Positions 1 through 9,600 of a stretch of DNA of 64,000 nt are shown here, piece after piece (the stretch's first letter is position 1; the number at the start of each line of letters is the position of its first letter). The position numbers and the translations under genes are program-made. Under the pieces are notes generated by a model, which was given only the letters and a program-made list of their open reading frames with translations, ran no database searches and was not told the origin of the DNA. Source of the DNA: Bremerella cremea (GTDB taxonomy: Bacteria; Planctomycetota; Planctomycetia; Pirellulales; Pirellulaceae); contig NZ_QPEX01000045.1 in assembly GCF_003335505.1 (NCBI RefSeq), forward strand, positions 372,001 through 436,000, read 5' to 3'.

Positions 1-61
1 TTGGGAACTCATCGGGAAAGGCCTCGCCGCCGAGGTGATACGAAAATTAGGCTCCGCTTAA

Positions 62-1276
62 TCATTGTGCGGAGCCATCCTTGAGTTTTTCCTCGCGAAT
101 TCGTCGACGTTCAGCTTCCATGGCCCTTTCGGCCTTTTCCGCTTGCTGTTCGGCCAGATCGCGTATCTGTTCGACTTGCTCTTCCGTGTACTCGCCCATT
201 TCCATCATGGCATCCGTTTCAATCACCGAAAGGTCGTCGTAAGACAAAAAGCCTTCGCCAACCAACTGTTCGGCCACTTCTTCGGTAATACCTTCAATGG
301 TACTGAAGCCTGACACGGCTCGCTCAATTTGCTCCTCGAGTTCTTCGCGAAGCATGATTTCGATGTCCCATCCGCACAATTTGCTGGCGAGACGGACATT
401 CTGCCCGCGCCGACCAATTGCCAGAGAAAGCTGATCTTCACGTACCAGAACGATGGCGCGACCCATCATTTGGCACAGAATGACTTCCTCGACTTCAGCC
501 GGTTGCAAGGCGTTTGTAATCAATTCTTGTGGATTCTCGCTCCAACGCACGATATCGATGCGTTCTCCGGCAAGTTCATCCACGATGTTTTTAATGCGGT
601 TACCACGCACCCCCACACACGCACCAACGCAATCGACTCGCTGATCAGAACTATCGACGGCAACCTTGCTGCGGTAGCCAGGTTCGCGGCTGATGTTGCG
701 GATTTCGATCACACTTTCCGTGATTTCAGGGATTTCCTGTTCGAACAGGCGTTCCACGAACTTCTTATTGGTACGGCTCAGCACCACTTTCACGCGGCTG
801 CCTTGCTTACGCACCTCGAAAATTACCGCGCGAACGCGATCATTTGCATGGAACGATTCCCCTGGAATTTGTTCGCTACGAGGCAAGATCGCCTCGACAT
901 TATCCAGCGTGACAATCGTCGCTCCACCTTCGCTGCGATGAACGATTCCATTGACCATTTGGCCAATTAGATCGTCGTATTCTTCGTGCAGCGCATCGCG
1001 TTCCGCTTCGCGGATTTTTTGAATGATGACTTGCTTGGCCGTTTGAGCCCCGATGCGACCGACGGTTTCTTCCGGGTCCATGGGGACGCCATCGATATGG
1101 CCGCTAATAGTCCCGTCTTTTCGATCGATATTGATCACGACCTCGGCGTCCTCGGAATGGTACTTCCGCGAAGCGGATACCAATGCCGATTCGATCGCCA
1201 GGAAGACGATTTCTTTGTCGATCTTTTTGTCCCGGTGAATCGCATCTACGATTCGCAAGACTTCAGACGGATTCAT
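62..1276 (-). CDS. nusA: Transcription termination/antitermination factor NusA
   Basis: NusA binds RNA polymerase and nascent RNA and modulates pausing, termination and antitermination. The 404-residue protein begins MNPSEVLRIVDAI and has the NusA N-terminal domain (about 1-125), an S1 domain (about 130-200; NGIVHRSEGGATIV) and tandem KH domains (about 205-345) with the hallmark GVRGNRIKNIVDEL and LAIGRRGQNVRLAS motifs. One acidic helix-hairpin repeat follows, then a charged Lys/Arg/Glu tail. It is shorter than the E. coli protein (about 495 residues), which has two C-terminal repeats. An ATG further upstream in frame would add 21 residues with no family similarity; the chosen start matches family N-termini and is preceded by AAGGAC. 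The usual neighbours rimP and infB are not visible: 61 bases of unassigned sequence lie beyond the stop at the window edge. Confidence 0.97.
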   Translation of the reverse strand: MNPSEVLRIVDAIHRDKKIDKEIVFLAIESALVSASRKYHSEDAEVVINIDRKDGTISGHIDGVPMDPEETVGRIGAQTAKQVIIQKIREAERDALHEEYDDLIGQMVNGIVHRSEGGATIVTLDNVEAILPRSEQIPGESFHANDRVRAVIFEVRKQGSRVKVVLSRTNKKFVERLFEQEIPEITESVIEIRNISREPGYRSKVAVDSSDQRVDCVGACVGVRGNRIKNIVDELAGERIDIVRWSENPQELITNALQPAEVEEVILCQMMGRAIVLVREDQLSLAIGRRGQNVRLASKLCGWDIEIMLREELEEQIERAVSGFSTIEGITEEVAEQLVGEGFLSYDDLSVIETDAMMEMGEYTEEQVEQIRDLAEQQAEKAERAMEAERRRIREEKLKDGSAQ

Positions 1277-1430
1277 GAGTCCTTCACTTTCAACGATAAT
1301 TGCTGCTCTGGGTTGGCGAGTCGGTGGACTCCCTTCCATTGACCTAGAGCAGGCTTACTTTCGGCAATGGTCTGCCGTATTTTACCAAATTGTAAGTCGG
1401 TCTTCCGGCCACCTAAACAAGGCGGCCGAG

Positions 1431-2657
1431 TCAGTTTCGTCCGGGGGACGAAAGACGCAGACCTGTTTTTCCATCAAACCAATGCAACGCCGCAGCCCGA
1501 AACGCAATCGGCACGGTTTGCTCTTTTAGGCCGGAGCCCAAGAACATACCGTCCGCCGAGTCGATGCCAGCTTTGGCAGTCAGCCGAGGCAAAACGGCAT
1601 CGTTTACCCCGTCACCTGGGAGCCGAATGTGAACAAAGCCCACATCTCCCAGCGATTCGATCAGTTCTACCTGACCGTGGCCAGCCGCCAGCCAATCGGC
1701 GGAAGATGCCTCAGCAAAGAGGATATCTTCCGGTCGGACGCCGAGAACAACTTGCCTCGCGCCGCTTGGTTCTTGCTGAGGGCGTTGGTTGGCCGCGATA
1801 TCCAGTTGCAATCCGCTACTGCGGAACTGGAATCGGCCATTTTCCTCGACCAATTCTCCCTCAAGCAAATTCATACCAGGCGTTCCCAGAAAGCTGGCCA
1901 CAAACCGATTGGCGGGTTTATGATAAACCTCGCCCGGAGGACCAACTTGCTGCAAAACCCCTTTATCCATCACCGCAATCCGGTCTCCGAGCGTCATCGC
2001 TTCGACCTGATCGTGTGTGACATATATCATCGTCGCCCCTAGGCGGCGATGGAGTTCTTTTAATTCTCGTCGCATCTCGACACGTAATTTTGCATCGAGA
2101 TTCGACAAAGGCTCGTCAAACAAAAAAGCAGCCGGTTCACGCACAATCGCGCGTCCCAATGCCACCCGCTGACGTTCGCCACCCGAAAGCTCACGCGGAT
2201 AACGATCTAACAGTTTGCGAATTCCTAGTGTGTCGGCCACTTGGTCGACCTTTTCAGGAATTTGTCGATACTGCTCTTCACGCTTCGCGGCGTTTTCGGC
2301 ATCTCGCCAGCGCCGCCACAACCGGGAAACGAAATTCCCACCGTAGCGAAGTCGCAAGCCGAACGCCATGTTCCGCCTGACTGTCATATGGGGATACAAC
2401 GCATAGTTTTGAAAAACCATAGCGATGTCGCGATCTTTTGGCGAAACGTGTGTTACGTCTCGCCCCCCAATGGCAATCTGCCCGCTCGAAACTTCTTCTA
2501 GCCCGGCAATCATCCGTAATGTGGTCGTTTTTCCACAACCACTGGGACCTACCAAGACTAAAAACTCTCGATCGGCAACCTCTAAATTCAACTCGGAAAC
2601 CGCAGCGATTGAATCGGAAAATCGTTTATCAACTTGGTTTAGAACGACTTTCGCCAT
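1431..2657 (-). CDS. ABC transporter ATP-binding protein, MalK/UgpC type
   Basis: This 408-residue protein is the cytoplasmic ATPase of a carbohydrate-type (CUT1) ABC importer. Walker A is GPSGCGKTT (about 37-45), the signature is LSGGERQRVALGRA, Walker B is AFLFDEPLSNLDAKLR, the switch His lies in YVTHDQVEAMTLGD, and a TOBE-type C-terminal domain follows (about 240-408), as in MalK and UgpC. A basic insertion of about 30 residues (SRLWRRWRDAENAAKREEQY) sits between the Q-loop region and the signature. The start at MAKVVLNQVDKRF matches the family; an upstream in-frame ATG would add 19 unrelated residues. No permease or binding protein lies nearby, so it is an orphan ATPase, possibly shared between transporters. 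The substrate cannot be told from the sequence. Confidence 0.92.
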   Translation of the reverse strand: MAKVVLNQVDKRFSDSIAAVSELNLEVADREFLVLVGPSGCGKTTTLRMIAGLEEVSSGQIAIGGRDVTHVSPKDRDIAMVFQNYALYPHMTVRRNMAFGLRLRYGGNFVSRLWRRWRDAENAAKREEQYRQIPEKVDQVADTLGIRKLLDRYPRELSGGERQRVALGRAIVREPAAFLFDEPLSNLDAKLRVEMRRELKELHRRLGATMIYVTHDQVEAMTLGDRIAVMDKGVLQQVGPPGEVYHKPANRFVASFLGTPGMNLLEGELVEENGRFQFRSSGLQLDIAANQRPQQEPSGARQVVLGVRPEDILFAEASSADWLAAGHGQVELIESLGDVGFVHIRLPGDGVNDAVLPRLTAKAGIDSADGMFLGSGLKEQTVPIAFRAAALHWFDGKTGLRLSSPGRN

Positions 2658-2817
2658 GATTAATTGCTGCTGCCTGCCGACTGGTTTACTTACCAAACGG
2701 AAAACGGCTCTCAAAATGAAAGCCGTGTTACGTACTGAACTTAGTGGCAGTCACAATCCCGCTAAGATACCGGTCAGAGGCCGCAGTGTCAACCAACTGC
2801 ACTGCTAGCACACCCCC

Positions 2818-4128
2818 TTAAACCCCGCGAATGGCGATTGCCGAAGCCTGACCTTGCGGGCTGAAGTTCAAGCTGACGAACACGCCATCCGACGAGATCT
2901 CTTGCGGTTCGCAGCCGATATTCAAATCGCATTTTGGGTCTCTCGTGGTAAAACCAAGCGTACCAGGAAGCATTTTTTGCTGTTGAGCGAGAAGACTACC
3001 AATCACTTCTACGATGCCACCACCGGCCCCCAGGTTACCAAAGTAACTCTTCATGGCGACCACTGGCGTTTTATTTGCCAGTTCTCCCAAAAACTTCGTC
3101 AAACCGGCCGCTTCGTCCCAATCTGACTGTTTAGCCCCCAGACCGTGGGAGTTAATATGCTGAATCTCGCCCGCCCCGATCCCTGCATCACGGCAGACGA
3201 TTGCCATGGCATTGGCAATTGCCGTCGGCCGATCCGGCGAACGATCGGCATTCCACCCTGTTGAAATGGACTGGCCAAGGACTTCCCCTAAAATCTTAGC
3301 CCCTCGCGCCTCAGCGTGCTCTAGAGACTCCAGGACCAATGCACCAGCTCCTTCGCCGATCACCATGCCCCGACGATTCAAATCGAACGGCAGACACTGC
3401 CCTGCCCCTTCGTCGGTCCCCTCGGCAATAGGATCTTGCAAAAACGAATGAACGGTGCGCGTTTCATGCACCCGCGTCCCTGTTGATCCAGCAATGATTA
3501 GATCGGCGTGCCCACGCGCGATTGTCATCATCGCTTCACCCAACGCGGCCCCAGCCGAGGCCTCTCGCAAGGTAATTGAGTTATTTGGGCCACGCATATC
3601 ATTAAAAATAGCCACGTGGCTGGCCGGCATGTTGGGCAGGTATTTGAGTAACCAAAGCGGGGTAATCTCTGGTAAACCCTTTTCTGCCCATTTTTCGAAC
3701 GAGAACTCACCCTCGTCATTCAAACAAGCCGCAGTGGCTTTGTCGAACTCCTCGGGGAGGGTCATCATATAGTCCGAACCAAAGATGACGCCTGACCTGA
3801 CAGGATCGTAATCTCCCATCGCCAAGCCGCTGTGCTGCAGAGCTCGCTGCGCCGCCGCAACGCCCATCTGAATATCGCGGCACATCACTTTCAAATTCTT
3901 ACGAATCGAACGTGTCTGTTCTTTGCCAACTTCGCCAAAGTCGGCGATATTGCCGGTAAATTCACGTGCTTCGCCAGCGTACGGACTTGGCAGCGCTTCG
4001 GCTGGCAAGCTCTCAATCTTGCGAATTCCTGAAGTACCTGATTGCAGGGCACTAGAGAAGGAGTCCAGATCGATCCCAAGCGGGCTGATCTGTCCCATAC
4101 CGGTTATGACTACTCGTCTCGGTTGCAT
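2818..4128 (-). CDS. Ketoacyl-ACP synthase homologue lacking the catalytic cysteine
   Basis: This 436-residue protein has the KAS II/FabF thiolase fold along its whole length (MQPRRVVITGMGQISPLG at the start, RGPN, VIGEGAGALVLE, INSHGLGAKQSDWDEA). Compared with the real FabF encoded at 8310-9551, the nucleophilic Cys of the TACAS motif is replaced by Glu (LREASAG; residue 189, codon 3562-3564), the first active-site His is kept (328) and the second is Asn (SYFGNLGAGGG; residue 365, codon 3034-3036). His-328 and Asn-365 are 37 residues apart, the same spacing as in FabF. It therefore cannot condense acyl chains by the normal mechanism. It may act as a decarboxylase or chain-length-factor-like partner, or as a non-catalytic binder. 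The start was chosen by alignment with FabF; an ATG 36 bases upstream is possible. Confidence 0.88.
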   Translation of the reverse strand: MQPRRVVITGMGQISPLGIDLDSFSSALQSGTSGIRKIESLPAEALPSPYAGEAREFTGNIADFGEVGKEQTRSIRKNLKVMCRDIQMGVAAAQRALQHSGLAMGDYDPVRSGVIFGSDYMMTLPEEFDKATAACLNDEGEFSFEKWAEKGLPEITPLWLLKYLPNMPASHVAIFNDMRGPNNSITLREASAGAALGEAMMTIARGHADLIIAGSTGTRVHETRTVHSFLQDPIAEGTDEGAGQCLPFDLNRRGMVIGEGAGALVLESLEHAEARGAKILGEVLGQSISTGWNADRSPDRPTAIANAMAIVCRDAGIGAGEIQHINSHGLGAKQSDWDEAAGLTKFLGELANKTPVVAMKSYFGNLGAGGGIVEVIGSLLAQQQKMLPGTLGFTTRDPKCDLNIGCEPQEISSDGVFVSLNFSPQGQASAIAIRGV

Positions 4129-4374
4129 TCGTACGCCTATCGACACCAGGGCAAAAGAGTCCATGCCGTGGGTGCTGGGGATTCTTAATAGTGACCCAAA
4201 ATTTTAGGGCACCATCGCGACAATGTCGATGGGAGCCAAGCCCCTGCCGCGTTGTACGTAGGAAGCAAAATTCTACCGCCCAAAACCTTAGATTTTGCTC
4301 GCAAGTCGATCCCACACCCTCAGCCAACTAGCCAAACACAAGATCAAGCCACCCATAAGAGCTGCTTCGGTTTA

Positions 4375-5637
4375 TTAATATCGCCCGCGGCTATCGACCG
4401 CTGCTGGCTGAGCCGTGGTTACTGGCTGCCCCGCTCCGGTCTTGGCATCCCCCTTGAACTCAACAAACATCAACCCATCCGCTCTGGGGGGTCGTTCCGG
4501 CAACAATGCCGCCAAACCTGGAATTTGCGGAGCCGTTCCAGCCATGCCTGACTGCGGACGAGCAACGACGCCACAGCTAATCAGCAGTACCTGGTCTGAT
4601 GGCCAGCGAAATCGCTCGTGCAATCGCCAACTAACCATTTGTGGAATTTGAATATCCACGGCCTGCCGCCTTCCCGCCGTGGGAACATCGACGTCGACGG
4701 TCACAAACTTCTCGATCTGATCGACACTGCACTTTAGCACCGCATCGATCATCTTATCGTCCGGTGTGAGCAAGGGACTGACCTCCATTGCAAAGCCTTC
4801 TTCGATCTGATCACTTTGCAACTCATACCCAGGAAACGTCTGCGTGGCTCGCACTCCACGAACAAACGTTCGCGGCTGCAACATCGAAATCGTGCTCGAC
4901 TGGCCGTTATGCACCAAGAGATCGGCCGCGTGATGCTCGCGAAAATCGCTCCGCTGTCGCAATTCGTTCAACAAGACAGCCGCATTTTCTTTGCTCATCA
5001 GCCAGGCCTCGATCCCCGGCGTTTTCACCGAAACGGGCTGCATCATGCGGTAAGCCAAACGTCGCCAGTTAGGACTGGTAACGGTCACCATCCGCACCCC
5101 CATTTTTTTCACTTCGGCTTGGCTGTCCACAAACTTGGTGACAATCTCGGTAACCACCTCTTGCATCTCAGGTGTGTGGTAAACACGCAAAGTCGTTTTA
5201 CTGGCGTGCAACATCCCTAAAGGTTCGCCGAACCAGACATCCGTACCTGTTTCACGCAAAATCCAATCGATGATGGCCTGCTCTGGCTTCGCAGTTGTCG
5301 TCACGCGAGAGGTATAGGGCGTGATGTCATAATCGCGCCAAACTTGCCCGGCATCATTGGGCAATTCCTTTAAGCCGGAAGTTACCTTGAGCAACGTACC
5401 AGAGGACGAAACATTCTCTTTTGGCGGAACGCTCGGTTCGGTCGAGAATGCGGCAGGCTGAACACTCGCAACTGGCCGACCCGGTACCGAAGCCCCTGGG
5501 TTTCGCCACTGCAAGGAGGAATTCTCGCCGCTTGATCCGCCGCCACTGATCGGCATAGGGCGGGGCGCCGACTGGGCAAACGCCACCTGAGCGACACAAG
5601 CGACCAATAGCATGCTAAACAGGCATCGAAGTGCCAT
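4375..5637 (-). CDS. Secreted secretin-like protein of unknown role
   Basis: This 420-residue protein starts with a clear signal peptide (MALRCLFSMLLVACVAQVAFAQ) followed by a low-complexity Pro/Ser/Gly stretch up to about residue 85. The middle part (about 100-180; ITPYTSRVTTTAKPEQAIIDWILRE, then VVTEIVTKFVDSQ) resembles the N-domains of secretins and related pilus or secretion proteins. The C-terminal half (about 250-385) has alternating beta-rich segments such as FAMEVSPLLTPDDKMIDAVL and VLLISCGVV, as seen near the secretin core. It is too short to be a full GspD/PilQ channel, so assignment as a secretin-like accessory protein is an inference. It is separated by about 250 bases from the ketoacyl-synthase homologue downstream. 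No partner secretion genes are present nearby. Confidence 0.8.
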   Translation of the reverse strand: MALRCLFSMLLVACVAQVAFAQSAPRPMPISGGGSSGENSSLQWRNPGASVPGRPVASVQPAAFSTEPSVPPKENVSSSGTLLKVTSGLKELPNDAGQVWRDYDITPYTSRVTTTAKPEQAIIDWILRETGTDVWFGEPLGMLHASKTTLRVYHTPEMQEVVTEIVTKFVDSQAEVKKMGVRMVTVTSPNWRRLAYRMMQPVSVKTPGIEAWLMSKENAAVLLNELRQRSDFREHHAADLLVHNGQSSTISMLQPRTFVRGVRATQTFPGYELQSDQIEEGFAMEVSPLLTPDDKMIDAVLKCSVDQIEKFVTVDVDVPTAGRRQAVDIQIPQMVSWRLHERFRWPSDQVLLISCGVVARPQSGMAGTAPQIPGLAALLPERPPRADGLMFVEFKGDAKTGAGQPVTTAQPAAVDSRGRY

Positions 5638-5780
5638 GATTCAATCCTCCGTGATTTTACGTCGATACAGCCTCGCCGATTCCATGATTTGGCTGAGAAT
5701 TATCGCCGAAAGTCGCCGGAGTATAGAAACGCGTTAAAGTCGTAGCAAGACGAATCGAGCGATAGCACCCGGGGATTCAC

Positions 5781-6713
5781 CTAAAGAAGATCGTTTAGCC
5801 AATCATCATCTTTCGGTGCCGGCTTTTTGGTAGGAGCCGCAGGACGATGCGTCGAGGGTGCGGCAGGCGACGTAGAAGAAGCCCTTGTCGCCGTTTCCTT
5901 CTGAGGACTCGGACTCGACACCGGTCGAGCTGGCGTCGGCTTGGCTCGCTTCGGGGGCGCATCGCTAAATAAATCGATATCATCGACCTCGTATTCCGGG
6001 ATCGCTAGCATCTGTGGCTCTGGCGAAGCTGACGCCTTTTCTTTCACACCGACCGGCACAGGCTTCGATCGCTGCTCACTTACCACCCTCCCCTTACCTG
6101 GGTCACGAACCACTTTTTCCAGGCCGTTATTCCGCTCGCGGACGAGCCGCTCCTCGCGTTTTGGATCGTTCATCACCCCCAAACGCTGCATCAACACATA
6201 CCAAATCAGGGCAATCCCAGCAGAGGCAATGAGCCCCAAAATGGTTCCGATCAGTGGGCCAGCAAAGATCCTCCCCACTACCACAGCTACCAAGCAAAAA
6301 AAGAGTGCACACAAAGCCGAAATGATCATAAAGTCGCGCGGCGTCGACAATTCGTGCAATTGCGTTTCCAGCCAGCGTTCCATTTTGGTTTTCGGCTCGG
6401 TCCCGGCAGCCAAAGCCTCGGAGGTAAGCACCTCGAAGAATGCCTCTAACTTGACGTGATACCCACAACGCTTGCAAAGGTACTCGCCAATTCGCAGGTG
6501 ATTACCACACTTGGGACAGTCGATTGCCTTTGGCTGATCGTCCTCTTGCGTTTGCGGCTCGTAATTCGGCTCGACAATCTTAGCCAAGTCAGCCTTGCCG
6601 GGGCTTTGAACCTTGACCGGGCTCAAGCACTTCGGACAACGAACATCCTGTCCCATCAAGCGATCTTCGGCCTTAATGCCGACACCACAGCAAGGACAAG
6701 TAATTCGAATCAT
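5781..6713 (-). CDS. Zinc-ribbon membrane protein, unknown function
   Basis: This 310-residue protein opens with a zinc finger-like module (MIRITCPCCG ... VRCPKC) and has a second zinc ribbon around residues 62-90 (CPKCGNHLRIGEYLCKRCG). Two adjacent hydrophobic segments follow (about 128-175; FMIISALCALFFCLVAVVVG and GTILGLIASAGIALIWYVLM). The C-terminal third is a Pro/Ser/Lys-rich disordered tail ending in an acidic DDDWLNDLL. The start was chosen because the Cys motif begins directly after it, and an upstream in-frame ATG would add 20 unrelated residues. It is transcribed divergently from another zinc-ribbon membrane protein at 6995. Such proteins are common and uncharacterised in planctomycetes. 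No enzymatic domain is visible. Confidence 0.85.
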   Translation of the reverse strand: MIRITCPCCGVGIKAEDRLMGQDVRCPKCLSPVKVQSPGKADLAKIVEPNYEPQTQEDDQPKAIDCPKCGNHLRIGEYLCKRCGYHVKLEAFFEVLTSEALAAGTEPKTKMERWLETQLHELSTPRDFMIISALCALFFCLVAVVVGRIFAGPLIGTILGLIASAGIALIWYVLMQRLGVMNDPKREERLVRERNNGLEKVVRDPGKGRVVSEQRSKPVPVGVKEKASASPEPQMLAIPEYEVDDIDLFSDAPPKRAKPTPARPVSSPSPQKETATRASSTSPAAPSTHRPAAPTKKPAPKDDDWLNDLL

Positions 6714-6994
6714 GGAAAAGGGCTCATGCGTGAAAGGCTTCAACTCGCTTAGCGACTCGCCGAGGCGAATCACTTCAATAACAAATTTTTCCCCAAAACC
6801 GGCGAAAACGCAAGGTTTATCCCAAGGAAACCGTCCCCAGAACGAATAGGTCAGTGCTGATAACGACTAGTCAAAAAAACTGCGAACCTAACTTTTATTA
6901 ACCTCGTGAAGTGGGCTGCTTAACGTGGCATTCGCTCCTACTGATGAATAAAATCGACCCGAGAACGTCCCCCCTAACCGGATAATTATTTCCT

Positions 6995-8203
6995 ATGCCA
7001 AAGCTCTTTGTTGTCTGCCCGAACTGTAAAGGAAAATATTCCGTTGCAAACGAAGATATCGCGGGCAAGTCAGTAAAATGTCAAAAATGCTCTCAAAAAT
7101 TCACTGCCAAGGTCTATGCCGCCTCGTCGCCGAAACCAACCGCAGCTCGATCAGCCCCAAGCCCCGTCGGGTTCAGCGATAGCGACCTTTTCGGCGATAG
7201 CCCAGAAAAGGAGGACATCTTTGCCGACCTGGCATCCCCCAGTTCGCCAGCGCCAACGCTAGGCTCGCTTCCGCCGATGACCCGCAAAAAAGCCGCGTCG
7301 CGATCAATCCCCATTGCCCCGATTGTCATAGGTGTTGGGGGCATTGCACTTGTGGCCGTGATTGTCATGGTCGGGATTTCGATTGCTAACAGTGCAGGCG
7401 ACTGGGGCGGTTCGAGCATCCCGCCACTACCGAGCAACGGCTCGCCTGCGGGAAACTCGTTCGCGAGCAGCGCTCCGGGTGACGACCAAGCCAACTTCGA
7501 GCAGCATCACGAAGTTCTCGACACCCAAATGAAGCTCATGAACCGCTTCATCGATGCCATGGAAGGGGTGAATGGCGAACAAGACCTACCTCAGTTTGTT
7601 AGCACCGTGAACGGCCTTTCTTCCGAACTGCGAAGCCTAGCCACTCAGGTTGCCAATCTTCCTAAGATCTCATCCGAGAACAACAAGAAGCTCAGCCAAG
7701 AGGCGGAACGCCGCACCAAAGAGTTCCTGCCTCGAATGAAAGCAGCTGGCCAGAGAATGGCTCAGTACAACCGTAACGCTGAGGTGACCAACGCCATGCT
7801 CGACTTCCAAGCCGCTGGCAAAGAGGTTAGTAACGCGATTTCGTCTGCCCGTACACGACTGGCAAACTCCCCTGCCCCGAAACGCCAAAGCCCGACTCCT
7901 ACGCGTCGTCGATCCAACAAACCGCTAACCAACTTCCAGTCGAGATACGGCTTCGAGAATACGGTGACCTTCCGAGGTCAAGAATTGGAGGTCAAACACG
8001 GACAGATGATTACGGAACACCTGAAACCAATGCTGGCCGATACAGCATCGGCGGCGAGTTCGAGTAGCAATACCGGTGGGGTGGTCGAATTGCACTACGA
8101 AGGTGAAATCAGCGACCTAGTGCCCCATGTCACGTTTGGTGAGATCAAAAGCGTCGATGAGAATGAACGAACCATCTACCTGAATTCGGTGAACTTCCCG
8201 TAA
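6995..8203 (+). CDS. Single-pass membrane protein with MJ0042-type zinc finger
   Basis: This 402-residue protein begins with an MJ0042-type finger (VCPNCKGKYSV ... KCQKCSQKF, residues 8-36). A Ser/Pro-rich acidic linker follows, then one membrane segment (about 104-130; IVIGVGGIALVAVIVMVGIS), then an extracytoplasmic part. That part is a helical, probably coiled-coil segment (about 155-290) and a beta-rich C-terminus. The finger is thus probably cytoplasmic and linked through the membrane to an external helical domain. The function is unknown. The spacer between this gene and the divergent 5781-6713 gene presumably holds both promoters; none is obvious. A bidirectional terminator follows the stop codon. 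Confidence 0.87.
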   Translation: MPKLFVVCPNCKGKYSVANEDIAGKSVKCQKCSQKFTAKVYAASSPKPTAARSAPSPVGFSDSDLFGDSPEKEDIFADLASPSSPAPTLGSLPPMTRKKAASRSIPIAPIVIGVGGIALVAVIVMVGISIANSAGDWGGSSIPPLPSNGSPAGNSFASSAPGDDQANFEQHHEVLDTQMKLMNRFIDAMEGVNGEQDLPQFVSTVNGLSSELRSLATQVANLPKISSENNKKLSQEAERRTKEFLPRMKAAGQRMAQYNRNAEVTNAMLDFQAAGKEVSNAISSARTRLANSPAPKRQSPTPTRRRSNKPLTNFQSRYGFENTVTFRGQELEVKHGQMITEHLKPMLADTASAASSSSNTGGVVELHYEGEISDLVPHVTFGEIKSVDENERTIYLNSVNFP

Positions 8204-8233
8204 CATTGCCCATCACAGACAACACAGAAAAAA

Positions 8234-8267
8234 GCCTCGGCGAGCAAACTCACCGGGGCTTTTTTTC
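8234..8267. terminator. Bidirectional rho-independent terminator
   Basis: GCCTCGGCGAG and CTCACCGGGGC form an 11-bp stem (two G-U type pairs) around a CAAA loop. The stem is flanked by an A-run on the left and eight Ts on the right. It lies between convergent genes (6995-8203 and fabF) and fits termination in both directions. Confidence 0.85.
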
Positions 8268-8309
8268 TGTTTGAACTTTGCTGCTCGGCAATCACGGATT
8301 GCAAAAGAA

Positions 8310-9551
8310 CTACTCGGTGTACTCTTTGGCAATCACACAAGCATTATGCCCACCGAAACCAAAGCTGTTGCTCATCGCATAGCAAACCTTGCGATTCTTA
8401 GCTTCGTTCGGGGTGTAATCCAAGTCACAAGCCGGATCTGGCTTGGTGAGATTAATCGTCGGGGGAATGATGCCTTCGTTGATCGCTTTGATGCAAGCAA
8501 TCAACTCGATACCACCACTGGCCCCCAAAGAGTGCCCCAGCGAGCTCTTGGTGCTGGAAACAGCCAGCTTGTAAGCGTGGTCGCCGTAAACGGTTTTGAT
8601 CGCCGTTGTTTCGGCCTTGTCCCCCGGAGGAGTACTCGTGCCGTGGGCGTTGATATAGTCGATTTTTTCTGGTGCCAGCGAGGCATCGTTCAGGGCATTT
8701 TGCATTGCCCGGGCTGCACCACGTCCCTCGGGATCAGGCGAGGTAATGTGCCCCCCATCGCCACTGCAGCCAAATCCTACTAGCTCAGCCAAAATGGTAG
8801 CACCGCGAGCCTTGGCATGCTCAAGTTCTTCCAGCACGACCACGCCAGCACCTTCCGCCATGACAAACCCATCTCGGTCCAAGTCGAACGGCCGGCTTGC
8901 TTTAGCAGGATCGTCGTTACGGAACGAAAGGGCCTTCATGTTCGAGAAGGCACTAATCCCCATAGGCGTGATGCCAGCTTCCGTCCCGCCAGAAATCATG
9001 ACGTCGGCTTCGTCGTACTGAATTGCTTTCAGTGCGTCGCCCAAGGCATTGGTCGCACTGGCACATGCCGTGGCAACCGTGTAATTAGGGCCACGCAAGC
9101 CATAACGAATCGAGATATTTCCCCCGGCTGCGTTTAGCATGAGGCGCGGAATCGTCATCGGAGAGACACGATCAGCACCCTTGGTTAGCAGCTTCTCGGT
9201 TTGCTCTTCGATGGTGGCAATGCCCCCCACGCCAGAACCGAGAATAACACCACAGCGATAGGAATCTTCTTGCGAAAAATCCAAGCCTGAATTTTTGACC
9301 GCATCGATTCCAGCGACCATTCCAAATTGCGAGAAACGATCAAGTCGCTTCTGCTCTTTCGAGTCGATGTAATCGTCAGGCGCCCAATCATGAACGTCGG
9401 CCGCAAACTTCACCTTGAAACGGGAGGTATCCAGGATCTTGATATCATGGATGCCGCTCTCGCCAGCGATCAACTTGGACCAAAAGGTATCCAAGTGACA
9501 GCTTAGCGAGGAGACAATCCCCATTCCGGTAACGACAACGCGACGTTTCAT
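8310..9551 (-). CDS. fabF: 3-oxoacyl-ACP synthase II (KAS II)
   Basis: FabF condenses malonyl-ACP with acyl-ACP during fatty-acid elongation in the cytoplasm. The 413-residue protein has the complete catalytic triad: Cys-163 in TACASATNALGDA, His in NAHGTSTPPGD and His in SSLGHSLGASGG. It also carries the standard N-terminus MKRRVVVTGMGIVSSL and C-terminus NSFGFGGHNAC. It is the last gene of the leftward rpmF-fabD-fabG-acpP-fabF cluster, 49 bases after acpP, which delivers its substrate. Its intact motifs are the internal reference for the degenerate homologue at 2818-4128. Confidence 0.97.
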   Translation of the reverse strand: MKRRVVVTGMGIVSSLSCHLDTFWSKLIAGESGIHDIKILDTSRFKVKFAADVHDWAPDDYIDSKEQKRLDRFSQFGMVAGIDAVKNSGLDFSQEDSYRCGVILGSGVGGIATIEEQTEKLLTKGADRVSPMTIPRLMLNAAGGNISIRYGLRGPNYTVATACASATNALGDALKAIQYDEADVMISGGTEAGITPMGISAFSNMKALSFRNDDPAKASRPFDLDRDGFVMAEGAGVVVLEELEHAKARGATILAELVGFGCSGDGGHITSPDPEGRGAARAMQNALNDASLAPEKIDYINAHGTSTPPGDKAETTAIKTVYGDHAYKLAVSSTKSSLGHSLGASGGIELIACIKAINEGIIPPTINLTKPDPACDLDYTPNEAKNRKVCYAMSNSFGFGGHNACVIAKEYTE

Positions 9552-9600
9552 GATTCAGTGAACGCTTGGGGTTCTAGCGAGAAGAAAAAGCATCGGCAGC

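Noticed and set aside
329..970. 213-codon open frame on the + strand
   Set aside because: It is the antisense shadow of nusA; the opposite strand encodes S1 and KH motifs.
8271..8783. 170-codon open frame on the + strand
   Set aside because: It is antisense to fabF, whose frame has the full catalytic motifs.
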